From contig CAMWSM010000001.1 in the NCBI GenBank assembly GCA_947176915.1, positions 79,880 to 143,879 on the forward strand: a stretch of DNA of 64,000 bases. Direction: 5' to 3'. The number at the start of each line of letters is the position of its first letter. Within the stretch, counting starts at the first letter, position 1. Below, piece by piece: positions 19,801-27,754 of this stretch. A program made the translations under genes and the position numbers. Source of the DNA: an uncultured Porphyromonadaceae bacterium (GTDB lineage Bacteria > Bacteroidota > Bacteroidia > Bacteroidales > Muribaculaceae). The notes beneath the pieces are model-generated. The model saw only the letters and a program-made list of their open reading frames with translations. It was not told the DNA's origin and searched no databases.

Positions 19801-19950
19801 ATTCAGAATTTTTCGGAGCTTTCGGAGCTTTCGGAGGAATCGGAATTATCGGAGTTCTCAGAATTATCGGAGTTATCTGAGTTATCTGAGAATTCCGATA
19901 ACTCCGATAATTCCGAGAAAGTTAAGAGAAAGTTAAGAGGAAGTTAAGAG
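19801..19950 (+). repeat. Degenerate TCGGAGTT/TATCTGAG tandem repeat containing a 17-bp inverted repeat
   Basis: Repeated 'tcggagct/tcggagtt/atctgagtt'; GAATTATCGGAGTTATC (19861-19877) versus GATAACTCCGATAATTC (19897-19913). Confidence 0.8.
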
Positions 19951-20090
19951 GAAGTTAGAGAATTATTTTGAGTGGTTGGAGCGGTATTCGCGGCGCGCCC
20001 TGCTCATGGCTTCACGAATGCCTCCTGACTCAAGGAATCTGCGTTGCTGCGATTCCAATAGTTTGTCAAGAAGATATTGGGTCTGCCTGA

Positions 20091-20519
20091 TCAAGGTGAT
20101 TGCAAGATTGCAGAATTCCTCTGCGGGAGTCTGCAAACTAATTCCCTATATTCTGACTCAAAACGGGGAGAACAAAGATAGGTTCTCAATTTATCAAGCC
20201 GTGGATGCCCCTTCTCCCAACGTGATAATTGCTTGAACCGGAGATAATCAATGTAATCTTCTTCCAGTTCACTTAATGAAGCCCGAGCCACATTGGTGAG
20301 TTTTATCTCTGTCTCTTTCGAAGTAGGCGCAGCAGCACTCCCCTCTACAATATTTTGTTTACATGAGCGAGCTGCCTGCTGCATCTGATCGGTTGTGCGT
20401 GAACCACGTGAAATAAAACGGTCTACAAACACCTCTGTGATTACAGAAACTATCGTGGCAAGTCTGTAGACTTTGAGGGAACGAACATCTCCGTTGTGGA
20501 TAATAAATTTCTCATTCAT
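20091..20519 (-). CDS. Four-helix bundle protein (S23/TIGR02436-like)
   Basis: 'RGSRTTDQMQQAARSCKQNIVEGSAAAPTSKETEIKLTNVARASLSELEEDYIDYL'. Confidence 0.75.
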   Translation of the reverse strand: MNEKFIIHNGDVRSLKVYRLATIVSVITEVFVDRFISRGSRTTDQMQQAARSCKQNIVEGSAAAPTSKETEIKLTNVARASLSELEEDYIDYLRFKQLSRWEKGHPRLDKLRTYLCSPRFESEYRELVCRLPQRNSAILQSP

Positions 20520-20596
20520 AAAAAAAACGAGCTGAATGGGTTATGAGGCAAAGTTATATATTTTCGGGATTCATTCAAAATGGAGATCGTATATAA

Positions 20597-20618
20597 AAAC
20601 ATGTTTTAAAACATGTTT
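20597..20618. promoter_or_regulatory. Perfect 22-bp palindrome upstream of the Ter operon (candidate operator)
   Basis: AAACATGTTTTAAAACATGTTT equals its own reverse complement. Confidence 0.6.
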
Positions 20619-20758
20619 GGAGGATATATCAAACTATTTTGTTTAAATTTGTGGTAAAGAAAGCATTTACCTTTCTCTTTTTTTATTATTATATAACAGT
20701 AGGATTTCAGATCTTCCCTACCGACTTTCTTCTTATAACTCTAATATCATAATAGATT

Positions 20759-21373
20759 ATGGCTATAAATCTCGTAAAAGGACAACGTGTTGAAATAGGA
20801 CTCTCCCGCCTAATAGTAGAAATGGGATGGAAAGTAAATCCCGATGCAGACCCACCCTACGATCTTGACGCTTCCACTTTCCTGCTTCGTAAGAATAATG
20901 AGATCGGCGTGGAGGAGGATTTCGTTTTTTATGGATCACCTAACACCAAAGAGACACCCGATGGGAGCAGACCCATGTCGAAAGACGGGAGCGTGTTAGG
21001 GGCAGTGGACGACAGAGGAGATGACGATGATAACACAGGCATCGGCGAGGAATCAATTGAAGTGGATCTCTCCAAGACAGATCCGCTGATTGATCAGATT
21101 CTTTTCACGGCAAGCATCTACTGGGAAAAGGGTTCCAAGAGTGAGAGATATAATTTCGGACAGGTCAGGAATGCCTATATCCTCATTAAGGATGCGGTGA
21201 GCGGTGAAGAGATCTGCCGCTATGATCTCGACGAGGATTTCTCCACAGCCAAAGGGGTGGAGTTCGGACGGCTTTACAGAAGGAACGGCGCATGGAAATT
21301 TGAAGCCGTGGGCATCCCCTATACTGACGGGCTGGAACCTATCGTGCGCAAATATGCGTCGCGATTTATGTAA
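20759..21373 (+). CDS. TerD family protein
   Basis: 'MAINLVKGQRVEIGLSRL...YDLDASTFLL...NFGQVRNAYILIKDAVSGEEICRYDLDEDFSTAKGVEFGRLYRRNGAWKFEAVG'. Confidence 0.93.
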   Translation: MAINLVKGQRVEIGLSRLIVEMGWKVNPDADPPYDLDASTFLLRKNNEIGVEEDFVFYGSPNTKETPDGSRPMSKDGSVLGAVDDRGDDDDNTGIGEESIEVDLSKTDPLIDQILFTASIYWEKGSKSERYNFGQVRNAYILIKDAVSGEEICRYDLDEDFSTAKGVEFGRLYRRNGAWKFEAVGIPYTDGLEPIVRKYASRFM

Positions 21374-21562
21374 AGTTGCGGAAAATCCGCCACTGCCTGT
21401 CATCCTTTTTTCTGCAAAGTTGCGAAAGTGCATCCGAAACTCTTTTGAAAGGCTAACTTTGCATCATCAAAATCGACAAACACCTCTCCCGAGAGGTAAA
21501 CGCTTTTGATCTTAAATCCTCAACTTTCAATTTTCAACTTTAAATTTTCAATTTTCAAAGAT

Positions 21563-22117
21563 ATGGCTATAAATCTCGAAAAAGGACAGCGTGTGGCTGT
21601 CGAACTTCCCAAGTTCACGATCGGACTTGGATGGGACGTGAACAGTTCTTCTACGGGCACTGACTTCGACCTTGACGCCTCTGCCTTCATCATGGGAGAG
21701 AACGGCAAGATTCTTGCAGACGAGTTCTTCGTTTTCTACAATAACCTGAAATCGCCTGACGGAGCCGTAGAGCATACCGGGGATAACCGCACAGGGGAAG
21801 GTGAAGGGGATGACGAAAGCATCCGCATCGATCTTTCAAAGATAGATCCTCGGGCTACTCAGATAACCTTCGTTGTAACAATTCATGAGGCAGATTCCCG
21901 CCGTCAGAATTTCGGTCAGGTAAGAAATGCTTTCATCCGCATCTACGACAGCGCTACGGGAGAGGAGATCATGCGCTATGATCTTGATGAGGATTTCTCA
22001 GTGGAGACAGCAGTGGAGTTCGGAAGGCTCTATAAGAGAAACGGACAGTGGAAGTTTGAGGCGATCGGCACCGGTCAGAAAGCGGGGTTGGCGCAATATT
22101 TGGAGAAGTATAATTGA
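21563..22117 (+). CDS. TerD family protein
   Basis: 'MAINLEKGQRVAVELPK...FDLDASAFIM...RQNFGQVRNAFIRIYDSATGEEIMRYDLDEDFSVETAVEFGRLY'. Confidence 0.93.
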   Translation: MAINLEKGQRVAVELPKFTIGLGWDVNSSSTGTDFDLDASAFIMGENGKILADEFFVFYNNLKSPDGAVEHTGDNRTGEGEGDDESIRIDLSKIDPRATQITFVVTIHEADSRRQNFGQVRNAFIRIYDSATGEEIMRYDLDEDFSVETAVEFGRLYKRNGQWKFEAIGTGQKAGLAQYLEKYN

Positions 22118-22280
22118 GGCGTTAGGCATTAGGCATTAGGCGTTAGGTGTTAGGCGTTAGGCATTAGGGACGAGGCGCGAGATGCTGACTCATACCATTA
22201 AAAATCAAATTTTACGGCTTTGGACCTTGCCTCGGACCTCAGACCTCGAGCCTAATGCCTAAAGCCTAAAGCCTAAAAAA
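22117..22280. repeat. Inverted TTAGGC/GCCTAA array
   Basis: Left arm '(g)gcgttaggcattaggcattaggcgttagg...', right arm '...cctaatgcctaaagcctaaagcctaaa'. Confidence 0.75.
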
Positions 22281-22306
22281 TTTTTTAAATTTCAATTTTA
22301 ATTATT

Positions 22307-22972
22307 ATGGCTATCAGACTTGAAAAAGGACAGAAGATAAATCTTGAGAAAAATAATGGCTCCAAACTCACTGAATTTTGCGTGGGCTGCAACTGGGGCG
22401 CAATAGTAACATCAGGGGGATTCCTCGGACTGGGTAAAAAGACTCAGGATGTTGACCTCGATTTGAGCTGCCTGATGATCGACGCTAACGGGAATATATG
22501 CGATCATATCTATTCACCCCTTTACCGTACAGATTTCCTCGGGCGATATGGAATGCCTCCCGGCAAAGTAGACTCCCTTGACGGAGCGATGCACCACAGC
22601 GGTGATGACCTCCAGGGGGATCAGGGGGGCGACGATGGTCTTGACAATGAAATCATCACTGTCAACCTGAATCGTGTGAGTCCGAACGTGAATCAGATTT
22701 TCTTCTTCCTGAACAACTGTGGCAAAGAGGATTTCTCCCAGATACCCTACGCTTCCATCAGAATGTATGAGGGGACTCCGTCAAGAGTAAAAGAGGTGTT
22801 CGCTTCCTACGATGTGGCAGCAGAGCCAAGGTATCGCGGGGCTACGGCACTTATAATGGGCAAGCTTTACCGCCGCAACGGGGAATGGAAATTCTCAGCC
22901 ATCGGCGATGCCTATCCCGACAAAAATATCTGTGAGACTATCCAACGGATAGCAACAAATTACGCAAAATAA
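22307..22972 (+). CDS. TerD family protein (TerZ-like)
   Basis: 'MAIRLEKGQKINLEKNNGSKLTEFCVGCNWG...DVDLDLSCLMIDANG...GKLYRRNGEWKFSAIGDAY'. Confidence 0.92.
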   Translation: MAIRLEKGQKINLEKNNGSKLTEFCVGCNWGAIVTSGGFLGLGKKTQDVDLDLSCLMIDANGNICDHIYSPLYRTDFLGRYGMPPGKVDSLDGAMHHSGDDLQGDQGGDDGLDNEIITVNLNRVSPNVNQIFFFLNNCGKEDFSQIPYASIRMYEGTPSRVKEVFASYDVAAEPRYRGATALIMGKLYRRNGEWKFSAIGDAYPDKNICETIQRIATNYAK

Positions 22973-22977
22973 AAATT

Positions 22978-23616
22978 ATGAGAAAACTACCGGTTTACAT
23001 TCTTCTCGACACCTCCGGCTCAATGTATGGTGAGCCTATCGAGGCAGTAAAGAACGGACTGCAGGTGCTCACAAGCACTCTGACCTCCGATCCATACGCT
23101 CTTGAAACCGCCTATCTGAGTGTCATCACTTTTGACAGCACAGCCAAACAGGCTGTGCCCCTCACGGAGATAGCCGCTTTCCAACCACCGCAGCTTAAGG
23201 CTTCAGGATGCACCGCTCTTGGGGAGGCGCTTCAACTCGTGGCTCAATGTGCTGACCAGGAAGTGATCAAAACCACTCCTGAAAAGAAAGGAGACTGGAA
23301 GCCGCTCGTCTTCATCATGACAGACGGAGAGCCTACGGATGATATCCGCAAAGGTCTTGAGGATTTCAAGAGCAGGAAGTGGGGAATGGTAGTGGCTTGC
23401 GCAGCGGGAGCAGGAGCCAACACCAATACGCTGAAGCAGATCACTGAGAACGTGGTGTCGCTCGACACAGCCGACAGCGCCACAATCCGCCAATTCTTCA
23501 AATGGGTGTCAGCTTCCGTTCAGGCTAACAGTGTGAAGGTTGATGAAGGGAAAGGGGAAATCAACTCCATAGGAGAGCTTCCGCCTCCGCCGCCTGAGGT
23601 AAATATCGTGATTTAA
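22978..23616 (+). CDS. VWA domain protein (TerY-like)
   Basis: MIDAS 'LLDTSGSMYGEPIEAVKNGLQ', 'FIMTDGEPTDD'. Confidence 0.9.
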   Translation: MRKLPVYILLDTSGSMYGEPIEAVKNGLQVLTSTLTSDPYALETAYLSVITFDSTAKQAVPLTEIAAFQPPQLKASGCTALGEALQLVAQCADQEVIKTTPEKKGDWKPLVFIMTDGEPTDDIRKGLEDFKSRKWGMVVACAAGAGANTNTLKQITENVVSLDTADSATIRQFFKWVSASVQANSVKVDEGKGEINSIGELPPPPPEVNIVI

Positions 23617-23630
23617 TTTATCGGAATTTA

Positions 23631-23727
23631 GAAAGAGGATATATTGAAGTTAGCTTTTTAGGGCGCAGCGGGATTGCGGAGCAATCCCCTCCCAGGCATT
23701 ACTCTTAATTTTGATATATCCTCTTTC
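23631..23727. repeat. REP-like element GGGATTGCGGAGCAATCCC nested in a perfect 14-bp outer inverted repeat
   Basis: GAAAGAGGATATAT (23631-23644) / ATATATCCTCTTTC (23714-23727); core at ~23670-23688. Confidence 0.8.
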
Positions 23728-23785
23728 TTCCTCTTATTTCCTTATTTTCTTATTTCCTTATTTTATAATTCTCTATCCTTCTAAG

Positions 23786-24421
23786 ATGCGTATTCTTCCC
23801 GTATATCTTCTTATCGACACTTCCGGCTCCATGCATGGCGAGCCGATAGAATCCGTCAAGGTTGGCTTGGAGGCGCTTGTCAGCAGCCTGCGTCAAGAGC
23901 CGGCTGCCTTGGAATCGGTTGCTCTCAGCATCATCACTTTCGATAAGGATGTGAAGCAAATTCTCCCCCTCACTCCGCTTGACGAACTCCAGCTTCCGGA
24001 AATCACTACTCCTGAAAGCGGACCCACTCACACCGGACTTGCCTTGCAACTGTTGTGCGAAAGAGTTGACAAGGAGGTGAAAAAGGGCACTGCCGAGACA
24101 AAAGGGGATTGGAAACCACTGCTCTTTATAATGACCGATGGAAAGCCCTCCGACAGCAAACTATATAAGGATATGATCGAGGAGGTAAAGAAACGTCATT
24201 TCGGAAATATAGTGGCGTGTGCAGCCGGACCGTCAGCCAAAGCGGAGGAATTGCTGAAACTTACGGATAAGGTGGTGTCGTTAGACACGCTTGACAGCAC
24301 AGCCTTCAAGAAATTCTTCAAATGGGTTTCCGACTCTATCAATATCGGCAGTCAGAGTGTAGGCGCCACAGACGACATCGCCCTACCACCTCCACCCCCG
24401 GAAGTGAACCTCATCCTCTAA
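23786..24421 (+). CDS. VWA domain protein (TerY-like)
   Basis: 'MRILPVYLLIDTSGSMHGEPIESVKVGLEALVSSL...FIMTDGKPSDS'. Confidence 0.9.
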   Translation: MRILPVYLLIDTSGSMHGEPIESVKVGLEALVSSLRQEPAALESVALSIITFDKDVKQILPLTPLDELQLPEITTPESGPTHTGLALQLLCERVDKEVKKGTAETKGDWKPLLFIMTDGKPSDSKLYKDMIEEVKKRHFGNIVACAAGPSAKAEELLKLTDKVVSLDTLDSTAFKKFFKWVSDSINIGSQSVGATDDIALPPPPPEVNLIL

Positions 24422-24459
24422 AACCTAAAGCCTAAAGACTAACGTCTAAAACCTAAATT

Positions 24460-25071
24460 ATGAATGTAAAACTAAAAGGAGCTTACGTAAAACATCTGGA
24501 GGTGGAGCTTTTCCCCGGAGAGGAGTTTTATGCTGAAAAGGGTTCGCTGATATACATTGAAGAGGGAATCGACATGACGAGTGAGTTTTCCGGAAATTCA
24601 CTCGGACAGATCATCGGCTCCAAGCTATCGGGAGAGAATCTCCTTATCGTGCATTACCGCAATTTCACATCGCAGCCGCGCCGCCTCGTGCTCGGGTCGC
24701 GAGGGGGAATGATTCATTTCAAACTCACCAACTCGGAAATTATCTGCAATCGCGGAGCATACGTGGCATCAAGCAAGAAAGTGGATCTCTCGATGAAACT
24801 TTCCCTTTCCGGATTTATAGGTGGGATAGGAGGAATGTTGCAAAGAGTGAGCGGAGATGCGACTGTATTTCTTGAGACCATAGGAGATCCTATTATCGTA
24901 GAGTTAGGACCGGGACAAGGCATTCAGATTGACGAACAGCATTTCCTTGCCCTGGAAGGAATACCTGAAAACAGGATCACACCTCAGTTTTCCACCCGCA
25001 ACCTCTTCGGAGGGGAGGGACTGAGGATGCTCAGCGTGCGCGGACCCGGCAAAGTCTACCTCAACCCCTAA
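24460..25071 (+). CDS. AIM24/TIGR00266 family protein
   Basis: 'LEVELFPGEEFYAEKGSLIYIEEGIDM...GLRMLSVRGPGKVYLNP'. Confidence 0.85.
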   Translation: MNVKLKGAYVKHLEVELFPGEEFYAEKGSLIYIEEGIDMTSEFSGNSLGQIIGSKLSGENLLIVHYRNFTSQPRRLVLGSRGGMIHFKLTNSEIICNRGAYVASSKKVDLSMKLSLSGFIGGIGGMLQRVSGDATVFLETIGDPIIVELGPGQGIQIDEQHFLALEGIPENRITPQFSTRNLFGGEGLRMLSVRGPGKVYLNP

Positions 25072-25128
25072 CATCTTAACCCTTAATTCTTAACCCTTAA
25101 CCCTTAACCCCCTTAACCCCCTTAACAA

Positions 25129-26175
25129 ATGAGACGACTTCCTATATATTTCCTTATAGACATTTCGGAATCAATGGTGGGTGTGCCCATAGAGCAGGTG
25201 CAGGAGGGGATGCGCAACATCATACAGAATCTGCGCACCGATCCATACGCTCTTGAAACCGTCTTTGTCAGCATCATAGCATTTGCCGGGAAAGCGGTTA
25301 CCCTCTCCCCTCTCACCGAGCTTTACAAATTCTATCCTCCCGTCTTCCCTATCGGAGGGGGCACGTCGTTAGGCTCAGGGCTGGAAGCGCTGATGAACGA
25401 CATCGACAAGTCTGTGCAGAAAACCACTATGGAAAAGAAGGGAGATTGGAAACCGATTGTATTCCTTTTCACAGACGGCAACCCCACGGACGACTATTCC
25501 GCCGCTTTCAGGAGATGGAACAATCATTACAGGAGACATGCGAATCTCGTGGCAGTCTCCTTAGGAGATAATGTAAACACACTGACTCTTGCGCAAATAA
25601 CTGAAAACATTCTCCTGCTTAAGGACACGGACCCCAAATCTTTCTCCGAGTTTTTCAAATGGGTGTCGGATTCAATAAAAGCCTCCAGCATGTCAGTAAC
25701 AGACTATGGAAGCGATGAACTTCGTCTACCCTCCACAACAGGGATTAATCTTGAAAAAGTAAATCCGGCGCAACATTCCAATCCGGATGAGAATTTTGTA
25801 GTGCTTCACGGTCGGTGTCAGACCACCCACGGGGATTATCTGGTGAAATATGCACGGAAAGATAACTTGTTTAATGAAAACTTTGCCTCCTATTACAGAG
25901 GGCCGGGCTTCCGCCTGGTAGGGGCTTATCCGGTGAACGGCGCTAAATATCAGCAACTTTCCTCCGGAGAGGAGGCCTCGGTCAACACGTCATCCCTTAC
26001 CGGCGTGCCCGCGTGTCCCTGCTGCGGCAATCAGCTCGGGGTGGTCGTTTGTGAATGCGGGAAAATATTCTGTGTGGGAGAGAATGGGGATCACGCCTGT
26101 CCGTGGTGCGGACTGGAGGGCACTTTAGGGGACATCGGACCCGGAGGGCTGGACATAACCAGAGGTTTGGGATAA
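25129..26175 (+). CDS. VWA domain protein with TerY-C-type zinc-ribbon C-terminus
   Basis: 'FLIDISESMVGVPIEQVQEG', 'FTDGNPTDD', C-terminal 'CPCCGNQLGVVVCECGKIFCV...CPWCG'. Confidence 0.9.
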   Translation: MRRLPIYFLIDISESMVGVPIEQVQEGMRNIIQNLRTDPYALETVFVSIIAFAGKAVTLSPLTELYKFYPPVFPIGGGTSLGSGLEALMNDIDKSVQKTTMEKKGDWKPIVFLFTDGNPTDDYSAAFRRWNNHYRRHANLVAVSLGDNVNTLTLAQITENILLLKDTDPKSFSEFFKWVSDSIKASSMSVTDYGSDELRLPSTTGINLEKVNPAQHSNPDENFVVLHGRCQTTHGDYLVKYARKDNLFNENFASYYRGPGFRLVGAYPVNGAKYQQLSSGEEASVNTSSLTGVPACPCCGNQLGVVVCECGKIFCVGENGDHACPWCGLEGTLGDIGPGGLDITRGLG

Positions 26176-26207
26176 CACACTGTCATCACTGTCAATGAAA
26201 CATAATT

Positions 26208-27650
26208 ATGAATAGAGAACAACGCCTTGTAGCCCGCAGAAATGCCGCTGACTCCCGGATAAAAGATTTTTTGGATGCCTTTGAAGAAGCAGCCGACCGC
26301 CTTTCAATTCCATGTTCGGAAAGGAGGAGATTTCTGGGATGGACAATTGAAAACCTTTGGAACAAACATATTGAAGAACGTATGAACCGACGTCTCGTAA
26401 TAGAAAATGAAATTAATAATCTCGGATTACGCATTCCTAACGGGACTGTACGTAAAGCCTATACAGCCTCATTCGCTTTGCCGGCGGATAAGGTGAAGGA
26501 TGTAGCTATAGATGGGCTTGAGGAAACGGGTCTTACGCTCAGTCAGCCGGCGGAAGGGGAATATCTTATTTCAGGCACACCTCAGAAACATGGCGATTTC
26601 ACCCTTACAGTCTCCTACTCGACAGTGGAGGGTGAGCCGCGTTCGAGTTTCAAGCTTCCCGTGGCTTTTAATCCTGATCCACGCTCGATATGGCGCGACC
26701 TTAGAAGCCGGCTTCATAAGGATGGGGTGAAACCGGATTGGGCTACGGAATATATTATGGTGAAGGAGGATGCAGAGGGGGCGCCACGTAAAGATGTGAT
26801 CGCTGCCAGCATCCAGGGACGCAGCCATGCGCATGAGGAGCGTCCCCGGGATGATTATTTTGCAGCCCGTCATTATGAGGATTCCGACTGGTATGTAGTG
26901 GCTGTGGCTGACGGCGCCGGCTCTGCCCCGCTCTCCTGGAAAGGTTCTGAAATTGCTTGCGACACGATCATTGAACATTGTCGGGAAAATCTTGACGGGA
27001 ATAAAGTTTTTGAAGAGGCAATTGCCGCCTTTCATGCCGATCCCAATACGGAATTGCGCTCTGTGCTGACGGCACAAGTTTCCAACATTATCTACAAAGG
27101 GGCTGTAAAGGCACACGAAGCAATCAATGCGGAAGCGGCAGCCCAAGGGGAGAAGCCACGCGACTACGCGACCACCCTGATGTTTGCGATCTGCAAGCAT
27201 TTCTCGTTCGGATGGTTCATCGCCTCATTCTGGGTAGGGGACGGAGCAATGTGCATTTATGACGAAAAAGGGGGAAGCGCAAAGCTTTTGGGGACGCCCG
27301 ACGAAGGGGAATTTTCAGGTCAGACACGATTCATCACCATGCGTGAGATTTTCCATGACAAGGATTTGGTAGCCAAAAGGATGAGGATGACTATCGTGCC
27401 CGATTTCACTGCCCTTTTCCTTATGACCGACGGAGTTTCGGACCCTCTGTTTGAAACTGACAATAATCTTAATGACTTCAATAAATGGAAGGAATTTTAT
27501 TCCCTCCTTAAGGAGGGTTTTCCGGAGGATGGCATCCCGGGGGTCAATCTTACGGATGATAATCCGGAGGCTGCGGGAGAACTGCTTGAATGGCTTAAGT
27601 TCTGGCGACCGGGGAATCATGATGACAGAACGATGGTGGTGGTGAAGTAA
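26208..27650 (+). CDS. PP2C family Ser/Thr protein phosphatase
   Basis: 'VVAVADGAGSAPLSWKGSEIACDTIIEH...SFWVGDGAMCIYDEKG...LFLMTDGVSDPLF...HDDRTMVVVK'. Confidence 0.88.
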   Translation: MNREQRLVARRNAADSRIKDFLDAFEEAADRLSIPCSERRRFLGWTIENLWNKHIEERMNRRLVIENEINNLGLRIPNGTVRKAYTASFALPADKVKDVAIDGLEETGLTLSQPAEGEYLISGTPQKHGDFTLTVSYSTVEGEPRSSFKLPVAFNPDPRSIWRDLRSRLHKDGVKPDWATEYIMVKEDAEGAPRKDVIAASIQGRSHAHEERPRDDYFAARHYEDSDWYVVAVADGAGSAPLSWKGSEIACDTIIEHCRENLDGNKVFEEAIAAFHADPNTELRSVLTAQVSNIIYKGAVKAHEAINAEAAAQGEKPRDYATTLMFAICKHFSFGWFIASFWVGDGAMCIYDEKGGSAKLLGTPDEGEFSGQTRFITMREIFHDKDLVAKRMRMTIVPDFTALFLMTDGVSDPLFETDNNLNDFNKWKEFYSLLKEGFPEDGIPGVNLTDDNPEAAGELLEWLKFWRPGNHDDRTMVVVK

Positions 27651-27754
27651 GGGGTTAAGATGTTAAGAATTAAGGGTTAAGGGTTAAGGGTTAAGGTGTT
27701 AAGATGTTAAGGGTTAAGGGGAAGGGGGGAGGTAAATTTAATAAGAAGAGTGTG

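Noticed and set aside
19738-19947. ORF encoding ELSELSEESELSEFSELSELSELSENSDNSDNSE
   Set aside because: Translation of a nucleotide tandem repeat overlapping the exporter stop; no independent start or RBS evidence.
22117-22280. Possible CRISPR array suggested by repeated TTAGGC units
   Set aside because: Units are 6-10 nt, degenerate and without unique ~30-nt spacers; no cas genes nearby.
26571-27200. 209-aa minus-strand ORF inside the PP2C gene
   Set aside because: Antisense shadow ORF with no recognisable domain; the PP2C frame is clearly coding.
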